A DNA stretch of 64,000 nucleotides from Virgibacillus phasianinus (GCF_002216775.1 NZ_CP022315.1:434001-498000), one strand, 5' to 3'; shown: positions 35,788 to 45,585, numbered from the stretch's first letter. Numbers and translations: made by a program. Notes: generated by a model from the sequence alone, not told the origin.

Positions 35788-35905
35788 TTAATAGCCTCCT
35801 ATAACAAAATCAGCTTAATTTTAAATAAGAATTATATCATTATTCTTTTTCCCATTATACCCTAGTATTAAAACATATATGAAGAATTTATATCAATTTT
35901 TTAGT

Positions 35906-35935
35906 AAAAAAAAGAAGCCAATACTGATAGCTTCT
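35906..35935 (-). terminator. Terminator after the TerC gene
   Basis: AGAAGC / GCTTCT with an interrupted stem and eight T on the minus strand, 16 bp past the stop. Confidence 0.7.
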
Positions 35936-35951
35936 CACTTAAGTAACTTAC

Positions 35952-36626
35952 TTATGCAGTTTTCTTATTGCGTATATATCCAACTAATAATAGTCCAAGT
36001 GTAATAACAGCGATGATGGCGTACATTACTGGTCCATTATTAAGGTTTAACCAATCAATGATAAACTCGTCACCCGTTATCATCTGCCCTGCTGTCCAGG
36101 CCAGAATTCCTGCACCAACATAGGCAATCCACGTGTACTTGTCCATTACTTTGACGATCAGTTTGGACCCAAAAATCATAATTGGAATACTGATTAATAC
36201 ACCAATTGCGATCATTCCAATGTGGCCATGGGCTGCTCCAGCAATTGCAACTACATTGTCCAGGCTCATTACTGCATCAGCCATTATAATTGTTCCAACT
36301 GCCTTTGGAAGCGTACCTTGTGATTTGATATTGGCTTCCGGCTCATCATCTACTAATACATGATAGGCAATCCATAGAAGTAATAAACCGCCAACTAAAT
36401 GAACAAGTGGAATTTGTAACAAATAAACAATGATTGCTGCAAATATTATTCGTAAGATAACTGCTCCACCTGTACCAATAATAATTGCTTTATTTTGCTG
36501 TTTTTTTGGTAATCCTTTCGTTGCCATGGCAATAACAATGGCATTGTCGCCTGAAAGCACAATGTCCAGTGCAATAATTTGCAATAATGCAAGTAAGGAC
36601 TCTTGTGTTAATTCAATTCCTAACAA
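35952..36626 (-). CDS. TerC-family membrane protein (YjbE-like)
   Basis: The protein has 224 residues and about seven membrane helices. The two TerC motifs are ALDIVLSGDNAIVIAMA and ADAVMSLDNVVAIAGA, with membrane Asp residues thought to bind metal. Bacillus relatives (YjbE, YkoY and others) take part in manganese export, partly to supply secreted enzymes. It starts at TTG behind GAAGGGTGGC. No yybP-ykoY manganese riboswitch is seen in the short upstream gap. Confidence 0.85.
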   Translation of the reverse strand: MLGIELTQESLLALLQIIALDIVLSGDNAIVIAMATKGLPKKQQNKAIIIGTGGAVILRIIFAAIIVYLLQIPLVHLVGGLLLLWIAYHVLVDDEPEANIKSQGTLPKAVGTIIMADAVMSLDNVVAIAGAAHGHIGMIAIGVLISIPIMIFGSKLIVKVMDKYTWIAYVGAGILAWTAGQMITGDEFIIDWLNLNNGPVMYAIIAVITLGLLLVGYIRNKKTA

Positions 36627-36724
36627 AGTATTGCCACCCTTCTACTTTCAACAGTATAATTATACTATTTTAAGGTGAATTGTAAAGTAAATACTGTGTA
36701 TTTTAGTAGAGAACATTTAGGTTT

Positions 36725-37660
36725 TTAACTTCTATTACCCGCAGAATGCCGTTTTCGATAATTAATAGCAACGATTCCTATCGCAACAAGCAGAAGTGCT
36801 CCAAGTATCATCGAGTTTAGGTTTTCATTTGGAATGAAAATTGCCGATAAAATTGTCCCGGCAACTGGAGTAACAAATTTATAAATACTGATTTCGCCAG
36901 CTTTATTGTATTTTAACAATGAATACCACAAGGCGAACGCAACCGCTGATAAAACAGCTGCATAAATTAACAGACCTAAACCAAGTGATGTAAACACCAT
37001 TGCATCAGATTTCATTTGTGGCAGTCCAAATGCCAACATGAGCACGGATCCAAACGTGAGCTGCCAGCCCGTCAATGCAAATGGATGGATACCAACAGCA
37101 AGCTCTTTTGCCATGATTGTCCCTACCGCTCCAGTTAACGCTGCTAAAATCATGAATCCTTCTCCTTTCAATTCAAACCCTAATTGAAAGGATTGACCCC
37201 AATTTGCTACAACTATCCCTGCGAAACCAGCAATAAGCCCAATCATCTTCGGTATATTCAATCGGTCGTTCCGGTAAAAGAAATGGGCAAGTATCACCGT
37301 AAAAAAGGTGCCGCTCGATACCAAAATAGCGCCCTTCATACCGGTTGTATTAGCGAGTCCATTGTAGAAAAAATAGTAATGAATAGCGGTTTGAATAATC
37401 CCAAATAGAATGAGAAAAAGAACCTGCCGCTTTGTAACAAGCAGCGCTTTCCGATTGACAATAAAAAGGCCTACTAACAATATTAGCCCGGCTAACAAGA
37501 AACGCAATCCTGCAAAAACGATTTTTGCGATTGTATCTTCCGGTACCATTTGCAGCTCCGTATAGCTTACTTTTAAGACCGGGAATGCGCTCCCCCATAG
37601 CAGCGAGCAAAATATTGCGATTGTAATTACCGCCCATTTTGTAGTTAAATACTTCTTCAT
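36725..37660 (-). CDS. EamA/DMT-family transporter
   Basis: The protein has 311 residues with ten predicted membrane segments in two EamA halves (SLLWGSAFPVLKVSYTEL at the start; GLIAGFAGIVVANWG between; LYAAVLSAVAFALWYSLL-type second half). The family exports amino acids and other metabolites; the substrate here is unknown. It begins 15 bp after the C45 peptidase-like gene, so the two form an operon. Confidence 0.82.
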   Translation of the reverse strand: MKKYLTTKWAVITIAIFCSLLWGSAFPVLKVSYTELQMVPEDTIAKIVFAGLRFLLAGLILLVGLFIVNRKALLVTKRQVLFLILFGIIQTAIHYYFFYNGLANTTGMKGAILVSSGTFFTVILAHFFYRNDRLNIPKMIGLIAGFAGIVVANWGQSFQLGFELKGEGFMILAALTGAVGTIMAKELAVGIHPFALTGWQLTFGSVLMLAFGLPQMKSDAMVFTSLGLGLLIYAAVLSAVAFALWYSLLKYNKAGEISIYKFVTPVAGTILSAIFIPNENLNSMILGALLLVAIGIVAINYRKRHSAGNRS

Positions 37661-37675
37661 TATGACACCTCAATA

Positions 37676-38716
37676 TTAATACATATGAGCAAACGGTAAA
37701 TCGGTATCAACCTGACCTAAAATGCGTGTAGTTGTTATCCTTTCGCCACTCATCCATTTCTTAAAATCAAATATTACTGGTTCACGGTTACCGCCAAGGG
37801 CAAACCATACTTTTCCTTCTTTTGGGAAATAGCCCGACGTATGAATGGTTCCTGACCAATTTCGATAATCGTCAGAGAAAACCCCTTTATCCAAATCATT
37901 CATCATACGAAATGCCTGGTACTTATCCGTCACATTCCCTTTGCTTTCATTTATTGCCTGCATTCTTTTATATGAATCAGCCAAATGATGACGATTTTCG
38001 TGTTTTAGCAATTCAAAGTGATTTGTACAAACGTTTGATTGGTATTCCTCTACCCCACGTGGTGTCGCCTCTACAACGTAGGTTACCCCATTTTTATCCA
38101 AAACAGTATAGGTAAATGAATGACGGTGCGGAATTTCTTTCAGCATTGCCACCGCTTCCTTCACGCTGGCGCAACGTTCCAAAATAATGCGGCCAATCAT
38201 GTTACAAATAAACCCGTCACCCGGTTTTTTTCGATGAATAAAGTTATACCCCATAGCTAATCCCTTTTCATTCATCCCATCCATTCGTCCGGTAATACGC
38301 TGGGATGGGCCAATTACAGCATAACCGCCATCATTTGGCTGATAAATCATCAATCGCCCTTCATATGTCCTGGGGTGATAATCATAGTTTCTAATCATAT
38401 AGTCGGTATTTGTGAATATGGAGCACCCTGAACGAACATATTCCAATCTGTAGCCACCAAATTCCTTTAAAACATCGTCTATTGTCCATCCTAATCCGTC
38501 CCTAAGGCCAGCAAGTTCGTCCCATATTCTCGGTGCAAATGGTCCAAGTGCTTCCTTTACTGATCGTTCATCGATAATAAAACGGGCTTTGCGCGTCTTC
38601 CATTGTTTTGTTCTGTTTTTTATAATCGGCGAATTCTTTAATTCTTCGCCCTGATAGAATCCAAAATCATAATGACTTCCGCGAAATTGTCTAATGTCAC
38701 TATATATTTTTTTCAT
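37676..38716 (-). CDS. C45-family (acyltransferase/aminohydrolase-like) protein
   Basis: The protein has 346 residues and is an Ntn-hydrolase-type enzyme related to acyl-CoA:6-aminopenicillanate acyltransferase. The likely nucleophile Cys is in EYVRSGCSIF near residue 97, followed by RNYDYHPRTYEGR, GMNEKGLAMGYNF and VVEATPRGVEEY. C45 enzymes act on amide bonds of amino acid conjugates or peptides. Cleavage before the Cys is needed in the fungal enzyme, and the residue before it here is Gly, as there. It is co-transcribed with the EamA exporter, so product export is plausible. Confidence 0.78.
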   Translation of the reverse strand: MKKIYSDIRQFRGSHYDFGFYQGEELKNSPIIKNRTKQWKTRKARFIIDERSVKEALGPFAPRIWDELAGLRDGLGWTIDDVLKEFGGYRLEYVRSGCSIFTNTDYMIRNYDYHPRTYEGRLMIYQPNDGGYAVIGPSQRITGRMDGMNEKGLAMGYNFIHRKKPGDGFICNMIGRIILERCASVKEAVAMLKEIPHRHSFTYTVLDKNGVTYVVEATPRGVEEYQSNVCTNHFELLKHENRHHLADSYKRMQAINESKGNVTDKYQAFRMMNDLDKGVFSDDYRNWSGTIHTSGYFPKEGKVWFALGGNREPVIFDFKKWMSGERITTTRILGQVDTDLPFAHMY

Positions 38717-38858
38717 TTGTATTACCCCATTTATTTATTGCTATTAACAGTTTAAAGGAAGAACATCAATAAAGAAATAATCTTGTTTGTTGAAACTATT
38801 TATCTTCAAATTACGTATAACTGCATGGAAACTATAAAAGTAGGAGTGAAGGACAATC

Positions 38859-40577
38859 ATGACGGGGATTTTATTAGCGGGAGTTTCATCATTCATATTG
38901 TACGCTGTTTTATCAATTATTCTTATCTTTAATAAAAAGAAAGCCAAAACTTTAACGGCAAAATTTGCGTTGTTTATCTTTATTGTTTTGTTCATTATTG
39001 CAAGTATCGTCAACTACATCTTTTTGGTGCCGATTACCCTGCCGAATATGATAATTGCTAACCTTGTGATGGCAGTTATTGGCATCCTTTTGCTATACGG
39101 AATGTCCCATACACCGGGAACGAAAAAGCGCAGTGGCCCATTTGAGGCAACACTTGGTTTATTAATTATTTTGGCCGTTTTAGCAATTCCAACCATCTTT
39201 GTCACTGGCATATTTACATTGGATAACTCCTATGAATCAATCAGTCAGAAGGAAGTGGAAGAAGCCAAACCATTGAGTAAAGAGGATACTCCAATAACGG
39301 TATCTCCGGAATTTGCCCGAAACAAAACACAAAAGTCAATGAGTGTTATTCCAAATACCCAATTTTATGATCTTGGCAAATTACAGGTACAAAAAGTTGG
39401 TGATGATGTTGTGTTTGTTGGGCCAGTTGAATTTACAGGCTTTTGGAAATGGTTCCGTGGTAAAGAAACGGAAGGCTATTTCACTATCTCTGCAACAAAT
39501 GTTAACGCCCAGCCGGAATTCGTTGAAAGTAAAATGAAATACACGAACTCGAGTTATTTTAACAAAAATGTAGAAAGGGTTATTTATGGTGCATATCCAA
39601 CGTACATTCAAAGTGGTGAGGCACAAATCGAGGTAGATAAAGATGGAAAACCGTGGTACGTTCAGACACTTTACCAGCCAATCGGACTTACCAATAAACC
39701 TGACTTGCAGGATTTGAAAGTAGCGGTAGTTAATCCGGTAAATGGTGATGTGAAGCTTTATGATACAGACAATGCACCACCTTTCATAGATGGATCGGTC
39801 AGCTCTGAAATGGCTTCTGACGTGAATGAATACTTTGGTAAATATGTCCACGGCTGGCTCAACTCAATCTTTGGGAAAAAAGATGTGAAAATCCCGAACG
39901 AATCAGGGACGGAAAGCAGTGTTACGCCTATTTTCAATGAAAACGGCGACATGTATTATTTTACAGACATGTCATCACCCAAAGAAAATATTGACTCAGC
40001 ACTTGGCTATACCTTAATTAACGCACGTACAGGGACACTTACCTATTACAATGGTAAAAAGAATAGCGGAATTATGGATAGCACTGGTGCAAAAGAAATA
40101 GTGAACAAAGAATTCCCCGAGAAAAACTGGGAAGGTTCAATGCCAGTTTTATATAATATCGATGGAAACCCTACTTGGGTTGTTAACGTTCTAGATCCAA
40201 ATGGTTTATTCAAAAAGTACGCATATATCAAAGCGTCTGATTCTGACTTCGTTGTGTTTGGGGATACAGCACGTGAAACGCTGGAGGCCTACCGGTTACA
40301 GCTGCTCCAGGATCCAAGTAATGTGTCTTCCTCAGGGGAAACACCATTACAAAAGCGTTCCGGTGAAATAAACCGTGTCCTTGTTACAACACAGAAAAAT
40401 GCGCAGGTTGTCCAGTTCCTATTAAAAGGCGATAAGACAATTTACACCTTAACCGCTGGAAAGGCCCCTCTTGCCTTATTCCTGCAAGAAGGCGACAAGG
40501 TGCAATTAGAGGCAAATATCCGTGACAATGGCACCGGAATTGTTGAAAAGATCAGTATCGAAGGTTTAACGGAATAA
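38859..40577 (+). CDS. Large membrane-anchored protein of unknown function
   Basis: The protein has 572 residues. The N-terminal 125 residues contain four hydrophobic segments (ILLAGVSSFILYAVLSIIL, ALFIFIVLFIIASIVNYIF, MIIANLVMAVIGILLLYG and LGLLIILAVLAIPTIFVTG), with little outside them. The remaining 440 residues are hydrophilic and mostly beta, with several Tyr/Asp-rich segments that look like PepSY-type repeats (GDGKPWYVQTL-like, ARTGTLTYYNG, GNPTWVVNVLDP). The last 60 residues look like a small beta-barrel. I do not recognise a named family. AGGAGTGAAGGACAATC precedes the ATG. An R3 terminator follows. Confidence 0.65.
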   Translation: MTGILLAGVSSFILYAVLSIILIFNKKKAKTLTAKFALFIFIVLFIIASIVNYIFLVPITLPNMIIANLVMAVIGILLLYGMSHTPGTKKRSGPFEATLGLLIILAVLAIPTIFVTGIFTLDNSYESISQKEVEEAKPLSKEDTPITVSPEFARNKTQKSMSVIPNTQFYDLGKLQVQKVGDDVVFVGPVEFTGFWKWFRGKETEGYFTISATNVNAQPEFVESKMKYTNSSYFNKNVERVIYGAYPTYIQSGEAQIEVDKDGKPWYVQTLYQPIGLTNKPDLQDLKVAVVNPVNGDVKLYDTDNAPPFIDGSVSSEMASDVNEYFGKYVHGWLNSIFGKKDVKIPNESGTESSVTPIFNENGDMYYFTDMSSPKENIDSALGYTLINARTGTLTYYNGKKNSGIMDSTGAKEIVNKEFPEKNWEGSMPVLYNIDGNPTWVVNVLDPNGLFKKYAYIKASDSDFVVFGDTARETLEAYRLQLLQDPSNVSSSGETPLQKRSGEINRVLVTTQKNAQVVQFLLKGDKTIYTLTAGKAPLALFLQEGDKVQLEANIRDNGTGIVEKISIEGLTE

Positions 40578-40589
40578 CGATAAAATGTT

Positions 40590-40662
40590 TTAGTCAAAGA
40601 GATATCCGAACTATGATGCAAAATTCTTCAACTAGAATTTTGTATTAGTTCGGATATTTTCT
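40590..40662 (+). terminator. Terminator of the gene at 38859, shared hairpin family R3 (copy 2)
   Basis: ATATCCGAACTA pairs with TAGTTCGGATAT, with CAAAATTCT / AGAATTTTG inside, followed by TTTTC. It is the inverted counterpart of 35027-35095. Confidence 0.8.
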
Positions 40663-40697
40663 TGGCTGTTTGTAAGGCTTTACTGCAAATTGTCCAT

Positions 40698-41072
40698 AAA
40701 CTGCGACGTAACTAAAAGTCATGCTCGGAGCACAGCGACCGCCGCTAAAAAAAACAATGCGTTTCCATGGCCTCCTCGAGCTTACGCTGAGGGGACTGAA
40801 AAAGGTATAGTTAATACACTAATATGTGGATCTATCATCGCATCTTGAATATACTGCGCTTTCCGCGGGCGAGTGGCGAGTCTCCTTGCCCCGGCAAGGG
40901 GTAGCCGACGTTGCCCGCAAAGGGCGGTTTTAGTCGGGCCTCATTAACTGCCGTCCTCCGGGGTCTCGCCGATCTCTCACTTCCCGCAGGACAAGGAAAG
41001 CTCCCTTGAGAAACATCGCACGCAGAAAAAGCGGGTTTCTTTTTCAAGGAGTCTCCGTATATTCAAGATGCT
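40698..41072 (+). repeat. Dispersed repeat family R2, copy 2 with a long hairpin
   Basis: The first 170 bp match copy 1. After CTGCGCTTTCCGCGGGCGAG the copy continues into a GC-rich hairpin arm: GCGGGCGAGTGGCGAG (40865 on) against TCTCGCCGATC and TCACTTCCCGC (near 40965-40987), with extra inverted repeats inside (CCTTGCCCCGGCAAGG). It ends AAGGAGTCTCCGTATATTC. GC content is clearly above that of the flanks. Confidence 0.75.
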
Positions 41073-41231
41073 AGGTAAAGGTGAAAAACTAAATTTTTTA
41101 AAATCCACCACTTTTTCAGTACCCTTCTTATGCTTCCGGGGCTTCACCTATGCCTAATCGACTACTATTCGCAATTACAATTATTAAAGAATGAAGAAAT
41201 CGATGTTATGGCATTATAGGTAGCACTCAAC

Positions 41232-41446
41232 CTTAGCGAAGGAAAAACACGGAGACTCCTCGAAAAAGGAAAGCACTTTTTCTTCGTGCGATGCCTATTC
41301 AGGGTAGCTTTCCTTGTCCTGTGGGAGCAGAAGCCTAGATGAGACCCCACAGAGCGTAAGCTCGAGGAGACTCATCAGCTGCCCACGGAAAGCGCAGTGT
41401 TTTTCCGTAGCGGTGGATTAACACTCCTATAAAATTACGTCGCTAT
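41232..41446 (-). repeat. Dispersed repeat family R2, copy 3, inverted
   Basis: On the minus strand it reads GCGACGTAATTTTATAGGAGT, CCACCGC, AAAAACACTGCGCTTTCCG, then a hairpin with GTGGGCAGCTGATGAGTC against GGGGTCTCATCTAGG and CTGCTCCCAC, then GGACAAGGAAAGCT and GAGGAGTCTCCGTG. It lacks the GAAAAAGGTATAGTTAATAC middle of copies 1 and 2, so the family is mosaic. No gene is present from 40578 to 41617. Confidence 0.75.
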
Positions 41447-41617
41447 TTATATCAACTACTTATGTTCCTACCGCCTCAAAAGGTAGCGTTCTTACTTTCA
41501 ATCGTTTGCAGTTTGGGTCAAATGTTTATTTATGTCCCATCGTCTTTTGTTTGATAGTAAATATCGACCATCATCCGGATATATACAGGCCATTATTCTA
41601 AACTTATTTTCACAAGA

Positions 41618-43498
41618 TTATTTCTCTGCTTCCATTTCCTCTACTAGGATTGATAGTTCGGTCCAGCGCTCCATTTTTTGTTCGAGCTGCACTTCCAATT
41701 CACCCTGTTCTTTATATAATTCCTGAACCTTTTCTAGATCACTGCCCGCTCCGGCGATATCTTCCTGCAAACCTTCAATCCGTTCCTCTAATTCTGTGAT
41801 TTGATCTTCAATTCCGTTCCATTCTTTTTGTTCATGGTAAGAAAGCTTTTTCTTACTTTTCTTGGTGGGTGCTGATGATTTTTCTTTTGGTTGTGCTGTT
41901 TCCTTTTCTGCGCCCTGTTTCTCCAAGAATTCACTGTAATTCCCATAAAACCGTTGAACCTCAGGTGTATCCGACATAATTAGCAGTTGTTCCACTACCC
42001 GATCCAGAAAATAACGATCATGTGAAACGGTTATGACGACGCCTGGAAAGTTCGCCAGATAATCTTCTAAGATGCTTAACGTTTCTGTATCCAGGTCATT
42101 TGTCGGTTCATCCAAAAATAACACATTTGGCTCAAGCATCAGAATTTTAAGTAAATATAATCTGCGTTTTTCACCACCAGAAAGCTTCTTAATATAATTC
42201 CATTGCTCGGATCTTGGAAATAGGAATCGTTCCAGCATTTGCTCAGCGGTGATCACTTCACCGTCTTTCGTATGGATAACTTCCGCAACTTCTTTAATAT
42301 AGTCAATTACCCGTAAGTTTACATCAATTTTTTCATTTTCCTGTGTATAATAACCAATTGTTACCGTCTCACCAACATCAACTGTCCCTTTATCCGGTTC
42401 TATGCTATTCGCCATTATGTTTAATAGAGTTGTTTTTCCTGAACCATTTGGGCCAACGATACCTAAGCGTTCACCAGGTACAACCAAGCAATCAAAGTTT
42501 GCAATCAATTGTTTGTCACTAAAGGATTTTTCAATCCCGGTTAATTCAATTACCTTCTTGCCCAGACGTTTTGACCCCGCTTGAAAAGCAACTTCACTTT
42601 TATTCGTGTCAAAACGTTTTCCCTTCATTTCTACCACCCGGTCAATCCGCGCCTTTTGTTTGGTTGATCTTGCTTTGGCTCCGCGCTTTAACCAAGCGAT
42701 TTCCCGGCGCAGAATATTTGCATGTTTTTGTTTGCTGCTTTCTTCTAATGCTTCCCGTTCTGCTTTCTTTTCAAGGAAGAGTTCGTAGTTTCCTATATAT
42801 TTATAAAGGGTTCCCCTGCTTAGTTCAAAAATATGGTTGGTAACCCGATTTAGAAAATATCGATCGTGGGTAACAAGTAGCAATGCACCGCGGTATGTTG
42901 ACAGAAACTTTTCCAGCCACTCAATTGTTTGATGATCCAAATGGTTCGTTGGCTCATCGAGTATCAATAAATCGGCAGGCTGAATTAACGCTTTGGCAAT
43001 TGCCACGCGTTTTTTTTGTCCACCAGATAACTCTGATACACGTTTATTAAAATCGGTAATCCCAAGCTTTGTCAGAATAGTTTTCGCAGTGGTATTTGCT
43101 TCCCATGCCTTATTTTCATCCATCTTTTGCTGCATGGCAAGAACTCGGTTTTGTGTGGTTTCGCTAGTTGAATTCGCATTGAGTTCAAGGAGTGCATGTT
43201 CATAGTCGCGCATCGTTCTCATGACAACGGATTCACCAAAATAGATTTGTTCAATCACTGTCAAGTTCGCGTCCAGTACAGGATCCTGTGCCAGATATTC
43301 AATATGATAGTCTTTCGCATGCTTAACAATGCCATCTTCAGGAGTCTCAATTCCTGCGATTACTTTTAAAAAGGTAGATTTCCCAGTTCCATTTACACCA
43401 ATCAAACCAATTCGATCATTTTCTTTAATCGTACATGAAACCCCATTAAATAAAGGTTTTTCTCCATATGATTTCACAAGATTTTCAACGGTTAGCAT
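41618..43498 (-). CDS. yfmR: ABC-F family ATPase YfmR
   Basis: The protein has 626 residues and two ATP-binding domains with no membrane part. Domain 1 has GLIGVNGTGKST and LSGGQKKRVAIAKAL with LLILDEPTNHLD. Domain 2 has GIVGPNGSGKTT and LSGGEKRRLYLLKIL with VLFLDEPTNDLD. The last 90 residues are a charged coiled coil. This is the Uup/YfmR plan and length. YfmR acts on stalled ribosomes, in B. subtilis with EF-P. The ATG at 43498 is 9 bases past GAGGA; an ATG at 43507 is directly against that site. Confidence 0.88.
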   Translation of the reverse strand: MLTVENLVKSYGEKPLFNGVSCTIKENDRIGLIGVNGTGKSTFLKVIAGIETPEDGIVKHAKDYHIEYLAQDPVLDANLTVIEQIYFGESVVMRTMRDYEHALLELNANSTSETTQNRVLAMQQKMDENKAWEANTTAKTILTKLGITDFNKRVSELSGGQKKRVAIAKALIQPADLLILDEPTNHLDHQTIEWLEKFLSTYRGALLLVTHDRYFLNRVTNHIFELSRGTLYKYIGNYELFLEKKAEREALEESSKQKHANILRREIAWLKRGAKARSTKQKARIDRVVEMKGKRFDTNKSEVAFQAGSKRLGKKVIELTGIEKSFSDKQLIANFDCLVVPGERLGIVGPNGSGKTTLLNIMANSIEPDKGTVDVGETVTIGYYTQENEKIDVNLRVIDYIKEVAEVIHTKDGEVITAEQMLERFLFPRSEQWNYIKKLSGGEKRRLYLLKILMLEPNVLFLDEPTNDLDTETLSILEDYLANFPGVVITVSHDRYFLDRVVEQLLIMSDTPEVQRFYGNYSEFLEKQGAEKETAQPKEKSSAPTKKSKKKLSYHEQKEWNGIEDQITELEERIEGLQEDIAGAGSDLEKVQELYKEQGELEVQLEQKMERWTELSILVEEMEAEK

Positions 43499-43568
43499 AT
43501 CAGACATTCCTCATTTCGCACTTACTCTAGTTATTAGTATAAGGGAATTCGTAACCAGTGAAAAGACA

Positions 43569-43600
43569 AAACACGCGGGGCTTTGCCACCCGCGTGTTTA
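43569..43600 (-). terminator. Terminator after the small membrane protein gene
   Basis: AACACGCGGG / CCCGCGTGTT with a short loop and T on the minus side; usable in either direction. Confidence 0.75.
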
Positions 43601-43783
43601 TTATAATTTTTCATCTTTCATTCCTTTAATACGCTGTTTAATATATATTACAATTAAAAACAGCAACCACGATGTTACACAATAAAAAATAATTTTACTT
43701 GTTGGTTGCATGTTATCAAAGAAGAATGCCATGCCCAGCCAGATAAAGCCAATTCCAATAATTTGATACAACACTAATTTCAT
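43601..43783 (-). CDS. Small two-helix membrane protein
   Basis: The protein has 60 residues with two membrane segments (IIGIGFIWLGMAFFF and IIFYCVTSWLLFLIVIYI) and a basic end (KQRIKGMKDEKL). The ATG follows CTGGAGGGAAAAGATTA, and a terminator follows the stop, which supports it as a real gene. No function is known. Confidence 0.6.
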   Translation of the reverse strand: MKLVLYQIIGIGFIWLGMAFFFDNMQPTSKIIFYCVTSWLLFLIVIYIKQRIKGMKDEKL

Positions 43784-43855
43784 TAATCTTTTCCCTCCAG
43801 ATAACGGAACATTTCTATGAATTAGTGTATCTTATTTGCATATAAATTTCTATTC

Positions 43856-44329
43856 TTAATGCTGCAGACTCTTGATAAGATTGGCCATTTCAATTGCAGC
43901 AACTGCAGATTCTGAGCCTTTATTCCCAGCCTTTGTTCCTGAACGTTCAATTGCTTGTTCAATCGTTTCAGTTGTTAACACGCCAAAAATAACCGGTTTT
44001 CCTGTTTGTGCAGAGGCCTGTGACACGCCTTTAGCTGCTTCTCCGCATACATAGTCAAAGTGGGGTGTTGCTCCCCGAATAACGGCTCCAAGTGTGATTA
44101 CTGCATCATATTTGTTATTCATTGCCATTTTATTTGCTGCCAATGGAATTTCAAATGCTCCCGGCACCCAAGCTACATCAATATTTTCCTCGTGAATACC
44201 ATGTCTTTTCAATGTATCCTTTGCGCCTTCTAATAACTTACTTGTAATAAAGTCATTGAACCTGCCAACTACAACCCCGATTGTTAAATCCGTTGCTACT
44301 AAGCTTCCTTCAAATGTTTGTCCCATCAT
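43856..44329 (-). CDS. ribH: 6,7-dimethyl-8-ribityllumazine synthase
   Basis: This enzyme of about 157 residues condenses the pyrimidine amine with dihydroxybutanone phosphate in riboflavin synthesis. It has [44 protein letters not shown] (catalytic His in TPHFDY), and [12 protein letters not shown]. It is last in the rib operon, starting 15 bp past ribBA. GGAG lies before the tandem ATG at 44329/44326; an upstream in-frame ATG overlaps it. Confidence 0.95.
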   Translation of the reverse strand: MMGQTFEGSLVATDLTIGVVVGRFNDFITSKLLEGAKDTLKRHGIHEENIDVAWVPGAFEIPLAANKMAMNNKYDAVITLGAVIRGATPHFDYVCGEAAKGVSQASAQTGKPVIFGVLTTETIEQAIERSGTKAGNKGSESAVAAIEMANLIKSLQH

Positions 44330-44344
44330 TATCATCTCCATTTA

Positions 44345-45544
44345 TTAGTTGTGAAGTTCCAGTAGATGCCCCATCTTTTTATATTTGGTTTGCATGTATG
44401 GCATATTTATCTCATTATACGTGGTTGTAAGTGGAATTCGCTCCACAATTTCTATCCCATAGTTTTCTAATGCCGTTATTTTCTCTGGATTATTTGTTAA
44501 AACATTTACTTGTTTAATTCCCATGTCTTGCAAAATTTGTGCACTAATCAGATAATCTCTCTGATCAGCTGCAAAACCTAACTGTTCATTGGCCTCAACC
44601 GTATCATAACCTTCTTCCTGCAGTTTGTAGGCTTTTAATTTATTTAACAGCCCAATTCCTCGACCTTCCTGGCGCATGTAAATTAATACTCCATTGCCTG
44701 CCTTTTCTATATCTGCTAAGGCCTGGTGTAACTGCGGACCGCAATCGCAACGTTTTGATCCAAATACATCTCCGGTTAAACATTCTGAATGCACCCGTAT
44801 TAAAATAGGTTTATCGGGATTGATTTCACCCTTCACAAGGGCAATGTGTTCTTTATCATCGATATCGTTGGAATACCCGATCACCTTGAAATTGCCAAAT
44901 TCAGTTGGCAATCCTGTTTCCACTTCACGTTTGACATGTTTTTCATGTTTTTTTCGATATGCTACTAAATCTTCAATGGATATCAGTTTCAGGTTAAACT
45001 GGGATGCCATTTTCTTTAAGTCTGGGACGCGGGCCATGGTTCCATCCTCTTTAATAATTTCACAGATTACTCCTGATGGATTAGCACCACTCAGTCTTGC
45101 CAAATCAACAGATGCCTCAGTATGGCCTTGACGGGTTAATACACCACCGTTCTTTGCTATTAATGGAAAAGCGTGTCCAGGTCGTTTAAAGTCGCCCGCC
45201 TGACTATTCGGATCCGCTAGTGCCTTAATCGTTTTTGACCGCTCTGCTGCACTGATTCCAGTGGTGGATTCCTTATGATCGACACTCACGGTAAAAGCAG
45301 TTCCCAATGGGTCCGAACCTTCATTTGTCATCAAGGCTAAGTTTAATCTGGCAGAAACATCTTCGGTAATTGAGGTACATACAAGACCTTTTCCATGGGT
45401 AATCATGAAATTGATTGTTTCTGGTGTTGCCATATCAGATAAGGCGACAAGGTCCCCCTCATTTTCTCTATTCTCATCATCGACGACAATGACAGATTTG
45501 CCATTTTTTAAATCAATAAGTGCTTCTTCAATAGAATGAAACAT
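44345..45544 (-). CDS. ribBA: Bifunctional DHBP synthase / GTP cyclohydrolase II
   Basis: The protein has 399 residues. Residues 1-200 are dihydroxybutanone-phosphate synthase ([26 protein letters not shown]). Residues 205-399 are GTP cyclohydrolase II, with the zinc site [28 protein letters not shown] and the GTP-binding TNNPEK. Each half supplies one branch of riboflavin synthesis. GGAGATGTCAGG precedes the ATG. It is separated from ribE by 237 bp that hold a hairpin and repeat copy D. Confidence 0.96.
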   Translation of the reverse strand: MFHSIEEALIDLKNGKSVIVVDDENRENEGDLVALSDMATPETINFMITHGKGLVCTSITEDVSARLNLALMTNEGSDPLGTAFTVSVDHKESTTGISAAERSKTIKALADPNSQAGDFKRPGHAFPLIAKNGGVLTRQGHTEASVDLARLSGANPSGVICEIIKEDGTMARVPDLKKMASQFNLKLISIEDLVAYRKKHEKHVKREVETGLPTEFGNFKVIGYSNDIDDKEHIALVKGEINPDKPILIRVHSECLTGDVFGSKRCDCGPQLHQALADIEKAGNGVLIYMRQEGRGIGLLNKLKAYKLQEEGYDTVEANEQLGFAADQRDYLISAQILQDMGIKQVNVLTNNPEKITALENYGIEIVERIPLTTTYNEINMPYMQTKYKKMGHLLELHN

Positions 45545-45568
45545 CCTGACATCTCCTTATTAGAAAAT

Positions 45569-45585
45569 CTTGGCTTGTCGCCAAG
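45569..45585 (-). promoter_or_regulatory. Hairpin just upstream of ribBA
   Basis: CTTGGC-GACAA-GCCAAG on the minus strand is followed by ATTTTC and lies 25 bp before ribBA. It resembles a weak terminator or a stabilising hairpin inside the rib transcript. Confidence 0.45.

Noticed and set aside
36627-36724. Manganese (yybP-ykoY) riboswitch before the TerC gene
   Set aside because: The gap is under 100 bp and the conserved core is not seen.
41080-41230. Possible gene in the gap between R2 copies
   Set aside because: No frame has a ribosome binding site or sensible length; the stretch is flanked by repeats.
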